From positions 3,620,244 through 3,684,243 of the forward strand of contig CM046869.1 of the NCBI GenBank assembly GCA_025617745.1: DNA of 64,000 nucleotides, given 5' to 3'. The DNA comes from Heliocidaris erythrogramma (taxonomy: Eukaryota > Echinodermata > Echinoidea > Camarodonta > Echinometridae). Positions 47,364 through 60,080 of this stretch are shown here, piece by piece. Each line of letters opens with the position of its first letter. Position 1 is the first letter of the stretch. The notes under the pieces were generated by a model. That model made no database searches. It saw only the letters and a program-made list of their open reading frames with translations, and was not told the origin of the DNA. A program made the translations under genes and the position numbers.

Positions 47364-47825
47364 CTCTAAGTTTTAATTCACATAGGCTTAATACAAGGTC
47401 CACCTGGTCCCCATAGACAGATGGTAAAGAACAAGAGAAACATAATTAACAAATAGGCCGGAGGCAAAAAGATGAGTGAATAAACTCTTCTGTGTGAAAA
47501 TCTTAAGAAATTTTTGCAAAGCAATAATCCTGGCTATCTGTTCCTTACAGAATAATCGAAATATGATACAGAGGTAACTAGTACTATACAAAATCGAAAA
47601 CTGAAGTTTTCCGCCTTGCTCTCATCAGACATGTCAGAGCTCATTATCTTTTTTCACCTGCTTTATTTTCTTATCAAAGTTCTCTTTTATATTTTCTGAT
47701 TTCGGCTCTTTGTGCATTCTTTCATTTACACGGATGTCTTATGATTGCAAAACGAAAGCTTCAGTTTGTCTCGTCTTAAAATATTACACTTGAATTTGAA
47801 AATTCATGAGTACGAAATTGTAAAA

Positions 47826-47942
47826 GGGGTCCGCTCGCTATTCATAAGTACCGCTATTCATTTAACACGCGTTATGGATAGCAGTCCTTATGAATAAGCG
47901 GTCCTTATGAATAGCGGTCCTTATGAATAGCGAGGTTACCCC
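47826..47942. mobile_element. Short hAT-like palindromic element, 8-bp target duplication
   Basis: TTGTAAAA occurs immediately before (47818-47825) and immediately after (47943-47950) the element, an exact 8-bp duplication. The ends are GGGGT-CGCTCGCTATTC and GAATAGCGAGGTTACCCC. The body is made of repeated CTATTCATAAGGACCG units and their complement, so it can fold along its full length. A longer relative is at 20708-21266. Confidence 0.75.
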
Positions 47943-48839
47943 TTGTAAAAACATAATTCAAGAGTCAATATTAAGAATAAATGGCTACTTTAATACAGCT
48001 TTAGTTCAAGTTGTGATTTGGAATTCAACTTGCATAACAAAGGTAATATAATTTTATGAATAAGACAATGTTTTCTTTTGTTTTTTGTTCAACTTGATAA
48101 TAGCCAAAGAAATCTTGCTCTCGCAAAAGTTGTAAGTTTGATTATCACAAAAGGATTTACGTGAAACTATTCGCTTTATTTGCTGGATAAATAATATAAG
48201 CAGATGTGTGTTCTCAGGATACTCCCATTTGGAATACGCAAGATTAGACAATGTATAAGGAAAGAGCGTTAAGTTGAAGATTAGTGCAAAGTAAACTACA
48301 AAATTAATACAACCTCACAATGCCGCTTACAGTGTGACCATATTGACACAAAGCCGTGTCCTTTTCTTAACATGTCCCTTGGTGGGTTATCGATGGCTAT
48401 ACGGGTAGATGGGTGTGTTGATATTTTACTTACTTGATGTGGGCTGAACCCTTAGGTGTTTATTCCAAAGGTTCTTCACCTGTGAGAGCAATGGAGCGAA
48501 CCTTGATTTATTGATTTTCTTTATTCGTTGTGGTTGGATTCAAGTAATGAACTAGCAATATTTGACGCTTTGAAAAGTCAGTAGTCAACTAGCCATCCGT
48601 TAAATCTAATAAGAACTACGGTAATAAAGGCTAAAAGCGTACATGAACGTGTAAAAGCTATCGGATATAATGTAAATGAGTATAGAGAGTAGAAGAGAGG
48701 GTTGAATATTAAAATAAAGAAATTTAATAGTTATAAATGATTAAAGGGGAATTAGAAAACAGTAAAAAAATAAACCGATATCACATGGTTGGGAAGAAAC
48801 ACATGTTTACAAAAAGAGATGGGAATAAGTAAAAGAAAA

Positions 48840-48990
48840 TCGGACCACAAGAAAGAGAAGGGGGTGGTAATGAGAGAAATGGGGGAGAAAGGGGAGGTAG
48901 ATAGAAAGAAAGATAGGTGAAGGGGAAAATGAAAGTAAGTAGGAATGAAGAGATGGGGAGGGAGAGAGATGGGAAGGGGAGGAAGAATTC
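48840..48990. repeat. Purine-rich low-complexity tract
   Basis: An almost unbroken plus-strand purine run with GGGGAGG and GAAAGAAAG motifs. It could form H-DNA. Confidence 0.8.
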
Positions 48991-49138
48991 AAAGAAAACG
49001 ATAAACATCTATATACGTATGGGAAATACTTGATAAGGCCCTGAGGCGGAAATTCGTAAATTTAACTTGTCAAAGGAGTTTCTTCATTCATTTATCGTTT
49101 GTTATTTACTACATTTCCGAGCAGAACTTTTATTATAT

Positions 49139-49330
49139 ACACTCAACCAAAAAAGTAAGTTCCCCCTAGCATTTTTGAATATATCTCAAAAAGTATTTTA
49201 CCGATTTTCATAATTCAAACGGGAATGGATAGGAAATTTTATTACTCATAACATGAATGGCATATCATTGCCACCAGATATCATTATTGGTGTAAAAAAT
49301 GCATTTTATGTCAAAATTTTTGGGGTTTTT
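49139..49330 (+). repeat. Single Tc1/mariner-style end without a partner
   Basis: ACTCAACCAAAAAAGTAAGT followed by CCCCCTAGC and a CTCAAAAAGTATTTTACC stretch has the look of a transposon terminus preceded by TA. No complementary end was found within the following kilobase. Listed as a weak remnant. Confidence 0.3.
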
Positions 49331-50417
49331 TGGCTCTGGGTAGAGACAAGTAGTAGAGTATAAGATTGAGTACCATTCTAATAGTGAAGATGCAATATGT
49401 TATGCTCAGAATCACTTTGCAGTCTTACACCACGATTGGCATCTTCCACTCGTGCAGAGCCACAAAATCCTATGTGTTCCTTATGTAAGCGGGACACCAA
49501 GAATGTCACAAAGTGGGACCCTTATTTATGGAAACACCCATATATATATATATATGGGTAAACATGTATTAATGACATATAGGCTAAAACTTTCAGGACA
49601 GATCTGTTACCACTTGTTTATTGAAGCCAAGAGGGAGAGGGAAGTGAAACATGGAGAGAATAGACCGCTCCTGTAATGTATACAAATTTATGCACATACA
49701 TTCTCTGAGCTCCTAGTGACGAATTATTCCATTAACCTGCTTTATAAATGAGCCTCAATGCTTGGAGGTTGTCAAGAACAACCTTTGTTTGAAAGGTATG
49801 TATAAAATTTACATACATTACCGAAGCGGTCTATTGAGAATCAGCTTCTGTAGGTTTTCTGGCTATTCAGAAAACTGTGTCGATGATACAGCCTTTGTTT
49901 CATAAGGCTTTTAATTTAATGGCCACTCAGAGCCATTTACGAGGGATCATAAAGTCTCTGAAACGTGTGCTGTGGTAGAGTCAGAAAAGACTAATTTTCA
50001 AAATAACCGAACAACGTTTAAAATTTAAAATTTAGTCGTGGATTGTGTACTTTAATTGTTGCCATGGAAACCAGAAACATTTTTAGTTCCGAAATGGAAG
50101 CTGTCGGGCCATTGACAGTTTACTTGGTTTACCCTTCATTGCTTCTGAATTATTATCATCAGTATTTGAATTTGAAGTTTAAGTGATCTACCAGTAAATC
50201 GACATATATCACTTCCTATTTATTTATTCTTCCATATATTCTTACAATATTCTCACAAATCTGTCTAAATGTATTCATGTATTATATCATGTACATATAT
50301 ATATGTAATGTGAATGGAATGTGAATGTGAAAGAAATGAGAGAATATTGGTTTCGCAGTAGCTTAAAATCAAAGTTCCCCAGAGCTGTCCTCTATTTTTG
50401 AAATTTTTGCAAAGGTT

Positions 50418-50488
50418 GTCTCCGCCGGGAATCGAACCCGCGTCGTTGGCTTAGAACGCCAATGCCTTAACCACTAGACCACGGAGAC
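50418..50488 (-). tRNA. tRNA-Arg (anticodon UCU)
   Basis: On the minus strand the 71-nt sequence folds as a cloverleaf. The acceptor stem GTCTCCG/CGGAGAC pairs fully, the D-stem is GTCT/AGGC with loop AGTGGTTA, and the anticodon stem TTGGC/GCCAA encloses loop GTTCTAA, giving anticodon TCT. The T-arm carries GGGTTCGATTCCC. The A box (TGGTCTAGTGG) and B box (GGTTCGATTCC) are both intact. Two oddities: a G at loop position 32 and a G:G mismatch at the base of the T-stem, so weak function or a pseudogene cannot be excluded. No intron and no encoded CCA are present. The first T-run on the minus strand lies about 50 nt downstream. It lacks the shared SINE body seen next to the tRNA-like heads elsewhere in the window, so it is not simply a SINE. 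Confidence 0.8.
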
Positions 50489-50895
50489 GGGCCTATAGTT
50501 TCGGCGACACCAGATTCAACTGACCAACAGATTAACATATCTTCAACCTCATTAATTACTTTGTCGAGGGCAGGTGAGTTTTGAATAATGAAAAGCCGCA
50601 TGCCTCATCTGGATCCATGTACATGTTAGAATAATTATATACAAGTGTAAGGAAATCCAATACTGTACACAACTCTCGTGGAAATACATTTCCACAGAGT
50701 TGCCAAAGCTGTTGCATATGTTATTTCCTTACACACACACACACGCACACACACATATATTTGTATGTATATATATATATATAATTTATTTATGTATGTA
50801 TATCCATACATACAAAATTATGTCTCAAGATCCACTGTCGCCCCAACGGCCTCCAAGCTATGATGCATAGATATATATATATATACATGTATATA

Positions 50896-51920
50896 CAGTG
50901 CGTCCCAGAAAAAAGGAAACCCGTTTTTGGAGATAGATATCTTGATAATGAAATAGGATTGGAATAAAACATGGACACTTTTAGTAAGAATAAAGTCTCT
51001 TCTTTTATGTGATACCAAATACACGAAGATTTGTTTATGCTTGACCGACTTAGAACAATTTTACCAGCTTAATGTAAGAATCGATTTGCACAGAATATTG
51101 GTGCGAACGTTTTAATGCAGATTATTCGAGTTTGTTTTCAATTCCCTTCATGTTGTTATCACGTTTTCTGTTTTGTCTTCAGTATCTTCTTTCTTGTGTT
51201 TGGTTTTCTGTTTCTGTTACAGTTTTCATGTTTCTGTTAATTCAGGTTTTTCTTTTCATTTCCCCTTTTCGCTCACTCCTTGCTTTTAATGTGATACATT
51301 TTGTTTCACTTTATGAATCAGACATGGGGATTTGCAGCTACTTCCTGCTGAACTGCGGCAATGTTGTCCTCTGTTCTGACTGACCTTGGCCTCCCAGATC
51401 GGCCTTTGTTGAGGTTCAAACTTGTACCTTCATTCTGGTATTTTCGAACGTTCTTCCAGATCGTTGATTTTGACGGAACATTCCAATCAGGAAACCGACG
51501 ACGGAAAGCTTGGCTTCCAGTGCGGTTCATTTCGGTTGCTATAGGAAAACTCTTTGCTGTGTTGTTAGCTGCATGGTCAGGCAAAGAAGTGATAAGCTTG
51601 TGCTTAAAACTGTATTCATCCTCATTGAGAAATTTGGTGAAAGAAACATAAACAAGAACACCAAAGAATTGCTAATGGGCCCTCCCTTTGTTAACCAACG
51701 TTGCTGCATCCTTTCCAATCTTGACCACTTATTATGTGCAACTTGATTTTGACATTCAAATTTTAAACTCTCCTTGCTCATCAATGCATAAAGTCTAAGT
51801 GTCATATTAGGTGTCAATAGAGCTAAACTTTATGATGATATATATTATATGACATGAATTGTTCTATTTTACTGGGAAAATAACTGACAACTCCGGTTTC
51901 TTTTTTATTGGGAGGCACTG
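50896..51920 (-). mobile_element. Internally deleted mariner/Tc1-like DNA transposon
   Basis: The left end starts CAGTGCGTCCCAGAAAAAAG and the right end reads as its complement, CAGTGCCTCCCAATAAAAAA, with GAAACC following on both sides. TA dinucleotides flank both ends, the target used by this superfamily. At about 1.0 kb it is shorter than an autonomous copy (usually about 1.3-1.7 kb) and carries only the transposase N-terminus, on the minus strand. It is non-autonomous. Confidence 0.75.
51318..51671 (-). pseudogene. Truncated mariner/Tc1-superfamily transposase, N-terminal DNA-binding part
   Basis: The minus-strand frame is open from 51671 down to a stop right after NPHV. It includes HAANNTAKSFPIATEM and then RRFPDWNVPSKSTIWKNVRK, followed by a K-GRSGRPRSVRTEDNI stretch. 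This is the familiar two-part helix-turn-helix of mariner/Tc1-like transposases, with a GRPR hinge (the insect-type DUF4817 style). A stop follows at once, so the catalytic DD(E/D) domain is absent. The start is unclear, since no ATG lies before the conserved part. It sits inside the TIR-bounded element at 50896-51920. Confidence 0.7.
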
Positions 51921-53067
51921 TATAGATAGATAGATATATAGATATATTAAAAGAGATGTTCCTTGAATACTTGAATAGGATGCACATAAGAGAGTTTAGA
52001 AACGGTCTTAGCTGTTGGCCTCTTCATCTATTTCGTCAAGCTTTCAATCATTTCATTCAAGGCCATCTACATTATTTTTTGAATTCTTCAGATTAGTTGG
52101 TACTCAGTACAGTGTGATATATGTTATGTAGGCAGTGATCCAAAGGGTAATAAAATTATCATATTAGTAATATGATATAGTTAATAGGGGTACTTATTTT
52201 CGTAGGAGCAGTTGCCAAAAGAGTCATAAGCTTAAAAAACACCTGACACAAGTGTGTTCTTTACCCATTGTTGATGTGATATGTATTTAAGCAGTACACC
52301 GATTATTACCATTTATAAATATTTTGTTCATTTTATCCAATGCGTCAGTATAAAAGAAAATATAATGGTATGAAATTATGGTTTTAAAGGCGGATTAACA
52401 ATTGTATTACACATGCGAAAATGTTTACGATGGCGTCTGAATACAATCGAAGATACTTATTCATGCAATGTTGTTTCTTAGTCTAGCAACGTATTTGATA
52501 TCTTGTTTACGCCCGAGGCAGTCTAGTTTGAACCTATAGTCTACCCTGCTCATGAACATAAAAGGAATCTATACGTCCTTCTGGCAACATTTACGGATCA
52601 TATCTTTCCATAGAGGATATTACGAAAGAAATCAATACCTTCCTCTCCTGCAACCGGTACGGATTATATATGTCTGTAATAGAGATCAAAAAAGGGTCTA
52701 TAATATTCTTTTTCTGAACCTCATCTTACTTCTTCATAATCACCAACATCACTTTACGTATTCTATTCATATATGATGAAATGTATATATTTTATGGCGT
52801 ATGTGTTATCAAAGAGGATGAAAAGTCATCCTGTCTTCCATATCTTGATTCATTAGGAGTAACTGTACTGTAGCATCAAGCACCTTCAGGAATCCGCATA
52901 TGTTTTGCTTTATCCTTACCTATTTGTGTTTTTCGTTTTTGTTTGTTTTTTGCACTCTTACGACAAGATTCTCGATCCTTACCTCCTTAATAACCTCCTA
53001 AGTGTATCAGCAAACCGTATTAAAAAAGAAACGATATTCATTTGGTTGTAAAAAGATACCAAATTAT
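51921..53067. other. Nothing recognised
   Basis: GATA-like repeats at 51921-51948 and otherwise AT-rich. Confidence 0.45.
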
Positions 53068-53220
53068 GACTCAACGGTCGAAAAGTGGTATAGCAACCGG
53101 GAGGTTCCGGGTTCGAAACCAAGTCGATGTACCCTTTTGTAAGGAATTAAATCCTCAATAACCCTCAGAGAGGACTGAAAGCCGTCAGTCCACTGGTTGC
53201 TTATTTACTTACAAGCATGT
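53068..53220 (+). mobile_element. tRNA-derived SINE (family 3), copy 2
   Basis: CTCAACGGTCGAAAAGTGGT is a worn A box and GGGTTCGAAACCAAG the B box. The body GAAAGCCGTCAGTCCACTGG and the tail TTATTTACTTACAAGCATG match copy 1. The A box is damaged, so promoter activity is doubtful. Confidence 0.7.
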
Positions 53221-54749
53221 ACTTATTTTCTTTTCAGCGACTTTAATTAAATCATCAAATCAGTAAATAAAATCATTCACTTTCCAGAAGTGGTGGTAGG
53301 TGGATAAGAAAGGGGGAAAACCCATCCCCCAAATGCAAGTTTACTTTTTTCAGTGTGAGATTCCGATCAACTGATGAATGTGTTTGCCTGGCTCCCCCGC
53401 AATGTCTGATAAATCTTTTAATGGATAGACGTTCACCATCCGTCTGATCCTTTTAAGCTTTAATCAAGTTTCGAAACGAAGAGGCAATCAGAAGTAGGAC
53501 TTTAATGATGTATTGGAGTAATTTCAACTACCATCAAACATTTCATCTTCTGCTCTATTTTTTTTTAGCTTTCTTATTATACCCTTTTACTAACTCATAT
53601 ATTTTATGTATTCTAATCTCGCCCTTGCCTATGCATGTCTACGTCTAATTCCCAATATTCTTGTTTTATATCCTCTATCCTTATCCTTATCCTCGTGACA
53701 TTTTCCCGTTTATTAACATGCAAGTACTACAAAGGCTGTAAAATTGTACCAAACAATGAAAACAGATCAACTAGTTTGATCCTTTTATATGTTTATAAGC
53801 TTAAGACAGGTAAACAGGTTACTGCAATCCATTACATACAACTTTTCTTCGTAAAATGCTTTTCTGTCTGCAACTTCTCGCCCTCATCCTATGGTCTAGC
53901 TGCAGGATATTTCTGTTTTGATTTATACATTCGTTCACCAAATGTTCCATGTTGCCTAGAGACTCTCATTCAGAATTGGACATGGTTAAGATTAGATTTT
54001 CACCACGTAATAAGAATGATGTCTCACTTAAACTAATACCTCGGGCAGATAAAATGATTACGCTGGTCTTAATAACTTGCAAACGAGGCCTACGTAGACT
54101 CACATTCTACCAATGATGTCTTAATGAAGCACAATAAAGGGACATGCATGGGCATCGCGTTTTGGGGATGATGGGGCTACAAGGGTAATCCGCTTCATTT
54201 AAGTATTACCTTTCTTTCTCCTTTCCTTTCCTAATTTGGGTTTATTCTGTCAAAAAGTATTACTGTACAGAAGTGAACGGTATTAAATCATTTACTGCGG
54301 TACTGCTTTCTTGGGAAATGGGTAAACTCCAATCAGTCCCCAAATGGATGCACACGTCTTATCTGCAATAACTAGAAAATGATCTCACGTATCTCCCCTG
54401 TTTGTAAACTCCCGGTTGATGAAAATTTAGATTTTAAGAAATACATGTCATCCACGCATCCTGTCCATTCATTTAGTCCGATCTATATATTTACCGCAAC
54501 TCTACCTTTTTCTCTCAACATATCATATCAGACGGGGGAGTCAGTTATCCCGGCGCCACTGGAATGTACTTCCAAAAATACAATGATACGGAAATACTAT
54601 AACATGTGTGGACCCGTTAAGAATGCACAAAAGAACTACTTTAACAAAATAATTATTAATATTATGGTCATTTTATAGTCCTCTTGTAAGCCCCTCCCCC
54701 CCCCCCCCCGCAAATGCTGATTTGTATACTAGTTTTAAAATAATAAGAG
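53221..54749. other. Nothing recognised; poly(C) at 54696-54709
   Basis: A 133-codon frame from an ATG at 53635 and a 99-codon frame at 54379 show no domains and are expected by chance. Confidence 0.4.
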
Positions 54750-54975
54750 ATTGCAGAGAACGAGAACGAGAAGGAGGCAAAGAATTATTAAAAAAAAAAA
54801 GAAAAGCAACCGGAAAAACAGGAATGAAAAGGAAAAAAACATAAAAATAAGAGGGTGTCGATTAAAATGACGATAAAAGAACAAGAAGAACAAGAACAAG
54901 AAGGAGAGAAGAACAAGAAGAACAAGAAGAAGTAGAAGAGAAGGAGGAGGAAGAGGAGGATGAGGAAAAGCAAGG
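54750..54975. repeat. AAG/GAA-rich purine tract
   Basis: Repeats of AAGAACAAGAAG and GAGGAGGAAGAG over about 200 bases. The minus-strand Ser/Phe/Leu-rich frame is an artefact. Confidence 0.85.
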
Positions 54976-55364
54976 TAAGAATATAAAAAGGACTATAGAT
55001 ATTAGAGGTACTGGGAAGTGATCCTAACGAAAAATAAGTAAAAATGAGAAAAGTGTTCTTTTTCTAAACAACATTAAGCAGCGACCAAATAATGTTCTTG
55101 CGGGGAAATCATTTTGTTTGTAATTCAATTTCGTTTCACCGCGATGTTCAATACACAATTTCATTAAAGCATTACAATTATATACGCACCTCGTCAACAT
55201 CCCCAACCATATAGGCAATTAAAAGCACTTTGCAATACCTCCAGGCTTTTTCATTGTCTACATAAGCAAGCACTATTAGAGTTAGGTGAAATTCGAAAAT
55301 CGTAATCAAAACTATGAATCAGGTTGATATATATTTTTAAAAAATCAAGTACGGTACCGTAAAA

Positions 55365-56480
55365 CGGGGTGAACAGGGAACACAGGGGTGAATAGAACAA
55401 AAAGTGGAAAAGTTTTTTCTTTGGTTATTTCATTTTCAGTGTAATAATTTATTTTAGCTATATACGTACTATATATCTCTAGCTGTCCAGCCATGAATAA
55501 CATGATGGGAACCAATTAATGTTCACCCCAATATGGAATATGATATGATATCCTAAAATTAAAATGAATATGTGGTCAAACCTTTCCTTCTGTCTGTAGA
55601 CTTACTGAAATGAATCATCAAATTTTGCCTGAAAACCTCACAAATATGGTCGTTCATAAATTCCCCTTAAAGAAATTGATTGCAATGGGGTTTATATATT
55701 TTTAATTCATTTTTCTTATTTTTATTTTTTTTAACTTGATAACCGAGGTGAATAGGAACCAACTACCAAGCAATAATGATCTGATGCCAATACATACCTA
55801 AAGCACCTAAATACATATTACATGATACCACAGAGACAGTGATAATGATATTATATATATAGATCGAGGTGTGAATAATAGAAAAGCCTGAAAACTCTAA
55901 GGCATCTTAGATAAGTCATTTCCAGGCCCATTAAGAGCGCCGACACCCTGTCTGGCATAGTTCAGCAAATATTATTTCACTTAATATGTTATTTAAAAAT
56001 CTATAGGCAATCTGCGCACGTTCCGAATAGGATTATCTATTAAAACGCATGGGGCCATTTCGTTAATCAAAGTAAGAAAATTCAAATACTATTGTTTACT
56101 GATTTCCTTACGCCCCCAGCCCCCTCCCTCCAATGACCCAACAGCTATTGCGTACTGCCAATAATATTTTACATATACAATGCTTGTTTTTCCCTATCAT
56201 TTCTGTAATCAATCAGCTCTAAAGCCAAGATGCAAATAATATTAAAACAAATTCGAGTTTCACTTCCACACTGTACCACTTTGATGCCTGTCGTTATTTC
56301 ATAGATAGGACTTTGTCATTTAATAATGCATTCGGATGCTTCTGATACCTATTTAATCCAAACCACTTCCCCAGTGAATTTAGGTTTCTTGGTATACAAG
56401 TAACAGTTTAAAGCATATATATTTCATAGTTTCCCATTCTGTTCCAGTTCACCCAGATGTTGGGGTGAATAGAAACAGTC
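55365..56480. repeat. Repeat-derived stretch with GGGTGAATAG motifs
   Basis: The stretch opens with TACCGTAAAACGGGGTGAAC. Related GGGTGAATAG / GAGGTGAATAGG motifs recur near 55388, 55746 and 56463. The element end resembles a terminal sequence, but no clear matching other end was found. It probably belongs with the inverted repeat that begins at 56326. Confidence 0.35.
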
Positions 56481-57622
56481 ACAAAATTCCACATATACAG
56501 CGCGTATCAAAAAGTATACCCAACTTTGATAGCTTCTAATTAAAATTAGTGACTTTGATATTTATTTCATGGTAAAGAATAACTTATTGCCTGTCCAGTG
56601 GTACCTCATTCATGACATTTCCGCAATGGATGACTGAGCACCAGGTTTTTAAAAAAGTGTTGTCAAAATCTCCTTGTTCCAAATTTGGGCTGATGCAAGG
56701 AATGTGGGTCAAGCCTTATGAATGTGTTACTTTTATAGTCTCAAATCTTAATTTTAAAAGTTGAATTCTCCTTTATGCTTCAATGATTCATTGTTTACAG
56801 TGATACAGTGTATCAAAGCTGTCAAATGACCTTGTTTCAATCCATATGATAATATTTTGTTTTATTTCAACAGCCTTCTAACTTCTTGTCTCGTGATAAC
56901 TAAAAACTCTCTGCTCATTTGTCCATTGCACCATTTCACCTGCATAAGGTGCACACGGTGTTTTTCGCGAATAGCACATGAACTCAACGTGTGTTGAGAC
57001 TTACCAAGGTAATTGATAGTAAACTTTCAACAAAAAGATACCTTCCCAAATAAATGTTGTCCATTTTGAATGACTAAGTAAAAAGACTTACCTTAAAAAA
57101 GGGATGCCGATGAAACCAAGATTTTGTTATCATGGCAAATAAAATATCATATATTTAGCTTGTAATATGCCCTTTCTTGAGTTTGATCTGACCTTAACAC
57201 CTTTTCTATTCAAATGCACAAAATCAATTGAAAGTAACTCAGCAATTGTTTTCCAACTGAAGTAACTAATGCATAATCGGTTTGACGCACACTCGCTGTT
57301 TCAGCCCAAACTTGGTACGAGAGGATTTTGACAATACTTTTTTTGAAAAGCCTGTTGCTCGGTCATCCGAGGCGGAAAAGCTATGAATAAGGTATTATTA
57401 CACAGAATATAAGTTGCTTTTTACTACAAAATAAATTTTAGGCTCGTAGAAGTTATAACTTTTTAATTAGAAGCTACCAAAGTTGGGAATACTTTTTTTA
57501 TACGCACTGTATATGAAATATATATGCTTGAAACTGATACATGTATACATAGAAACTGAAATTTATTGGGGAAGCGGTTTGGATTAAAAATGTATCAAAA
57601 GCATCGGAATGCATTACCATGA
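56326..57622. repeat. Older inverted repeat split by the 56498-57510 insertion
   Basis: The left arm contains CTATTTAATCCAAACCACTT. The right arm carries its diverged complement, AAGCGGTTTGGATTAAAAAT, within about 100 bases of alignable inverted sequence on each side. The two arms lie on opposite sides of the mariner-style element, so they must have been close together before it arrived. Confidence 0.6.
56498..57510. mobile_element. Non-coding mariner/Tc1-style element with long inverted ends
   Basis: The left end begins CAGCGCGTATCAAAAAGTAT and the right end is complementary (CAGTGCGTATAAAAAAAGTA). The inverted homology runs on for about 200 bases, including AAACTTGGTACGAG-like and GTGTTGTCAAAATC-like blocks on each arm. 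TA dinucleotides flank the ends. No long open frame lies inside, so it must be mobilised in trans or be dead. It is inserted inside an older inverted repeat (arms at 56326-56425 and 57520-57622). Confidence 0.7.
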
Positions 57623-57659
57623 GTATGCATGGCATAATATCTCTTTGAAACATATTACC

Positions 57660-57790
57660 GTTCAGGAGAAAGGGGGAGAGAATATTTTATTTAGAGAAAA
57701 CAGAGATAGAATGAGGGGAAGAAAGAGGGAGAAAGAGAAGAGAAAGAGAAGGAAAGACAAGAAGGGGGAGAACGAGTGATGAAAAAGAAA
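57660..57790. repeat. GA-rich low-complexity tract
   Basis: Imperfect GAGAAAGAG repeats, no gene. Confidence 0.8.
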
Positions 57791-58053
57791 GGGACAGGTA
57801 GACAGATCAATAAAGGAAACAAAAGGCAAAACAGACGTCAGAGTAAGAAAGGACGACAGAAACTGCTACAGACATACACAACAGAATACATAGACGGTGT
57901 GGAACAGTTGATAGATGGAATTATGTAGGAATTAATAATCTCATTTTATGAAGACATACGCGAACATTATTTTGAAATATAAGGCTAAAACATAAGGGTA
58001 TACTCCATCTCAAAGTGGTAAGAAAGCAATAAGTATTCATATCTAAAAATACT

Positions 58054-58150
58054 ACAGAGAGAGAGGGAGAGAGAACAACCAAGGGAGAAAGAGAGGCAAC
58101 ATGGAGGATAGGAAGAGAGAGAGAGAGAGAGAGAAGAAGAAGAAGCAGAA
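58054..58150. repeat. GA microsatellite
   Basis: GA arrays at 58056-58075 and 58114-58134 followed by AAGAAGAAG. Confidence 0.9.
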
Positions 58151-60080
58151 AGGGAAACTGAATGCGAGAAAAGTGAGAAAAGGCGAAAAATGGCATTCAT
58201 AATGACAATATTATGTTAGATTAAATGAGAAGAGCCGTGATTTACGTGATTTACAAATTATACGAGATACCACCGATAGTAATATGTTATAACACAATCG
58301 ACATAATATTTCTGATGTATCCCTTTAAATGTTCCATCTAATTTCAATCAAAAATGTAGGTCACCCTATTGCACAGGTAATGGGCTCTTGTCAATTAACA
58401 TACTTTTAATTTCCCTCAACGGCGATCCAAATTCATTTTCTCCTAGCATGCTCTCAAATTTGACTGATAATTGAGATCTATTTGGGGTCGACTGACTGCA
58501 CACGAGGTCAATCATTCAGAAGCTTAGTAATTATTTGGAGAAGAAACATTCGCCAATAAAATCGTTTAAAAATGTATCAATAGTGAGACGCTTTCAATAA
58601 CATTCGAACCGAACTGCAGCAAGGACAATTCTGCTGTTACAAAAGATTTTTATTCGTAGTGAAAATACAGAATCTGATACAAAGAACACATTTTTTCGGA
58701 TTTTATCAAAAGAAAATTGCGATTCGGAGAATCAACATTTCCCCTCAAGCTCTTATGAGAGCACCTCACACAGATAATTTGGTCAAAGAAATTGATATAC
58801 ACAAATTTATTCTGTCCAAAGCAAAATGAATGGACAATGAATGGTTAACAAAAAATGTTGAAACAGCTGTCGAGAGAAATATCAAACTGCCTCTTCAAGC
58901 TAAAACACAAGTTACAAATTACCAAGGGTGTTCGAACTTCCAAAATCTTAAGAGTGCAGACCTCTGGCATCCGCAGTCAAAGTTCTTTTTACTCTGACCA
59001 TGATGACCCTGCAATATCGCGCTCCTGTATGCAAGCTGTTATAAAAGCACCATGGCATAACATTTTTGTCAGATGAATTAATACAAATCAATTTATCTTT
59101 TCAAGAGGAATTTAACAAAGAATGCTACGAAAAATCTCACACTAATTGCCGAAAGTAATGTTGTTCGTTGACATCTTGTAGCTATATCTTTTCTAAAGGA
59201 CCACTAATGATATTCAAAATCCGTTATATATATCTCGACCCATATTGGGATTCAAGGTGACCCTTTGCCTAGTTCCCTGTCGTGTGTGCATTCATAGTCA
59301 AGCACTGAATTTCAAATCAAATGCTGCTTTTTGTTTCAAATTCTTTCTACCATGAGGAAAATGCCCTGCATCTCCGCTACAGTAGAATCTTTCAGTAAAT
59401 CAAACTATCCCTGCTTGAGTGCAACTTCCTGAGAATCACTAGCAATACAAAGGCAAGTCAATGTCCGAAGGTAAAATATATTCATTCTAGAATTTAAACC
59501 AACCCTTATGCATGACAAGTTCTCAATTAGATTAGGCTCTAACTAATCGCAACATTAGTTGCATATGTACCTCAAGTAAATACGAACATCAAGAATAGAT
59601 ACCATCAAACAACCGCAACACAAGCTGTTCGTTTTGAGTAATGCCTTAAACTAGATAGTGGACACAAGTGTTTCTAAGTACACTAGAGCTCATACACAAG
59701 AATTATCATTATGGAACTGAGCGCTGTTGCAGTTCAGGCTTAAATCAGGAGCTTTCTCTCAAACAAATAAATAATGATCGAGAAAAGATTGGTAAAATGT
59801 TAAAGAGAACCTTCTAATACGTTATAATATTCCATGGCAGTCCTTATACACTCTAGAAATACTGGAAAAGGGGTCCAAAATGAAAGTAGTTATGTATCCT
59901 ACCAACTTTGAGCAGTTTTATTACCAACATAATAGATTCTGTATAATTTTGATACTTCTTCACCAAAATATAGGCCAAAATATTACTAATATTAGTTTGC
60001 CAACCAATGAGGGTACTTGTATGTGCCCAGGTGATTCCGAATATTTCTGCAGAATTTACAATCTACTGTAGATGTGGAAG

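Larger units (their letters stand above)
47951..50417. other. AT-rich; purine tract and a single transposon-like end
   Basis: Apart from 48840-48990 and 49139-49330 nothing stands out. TA repeats lie near 49541 and 50292. Confidence 0.45.
57623..60080. other. GA tracts, otherwise nothing recognised
   Basis: No repeat ends. A 73-codon frame at 58855-59076 has no motif. Confidence 0.4.

Noticed and set aside
53635..54036. 133-codon frame from an ATG
   Set aside because: About one frame of this length is expected by chance in the window. No domain or gene context.
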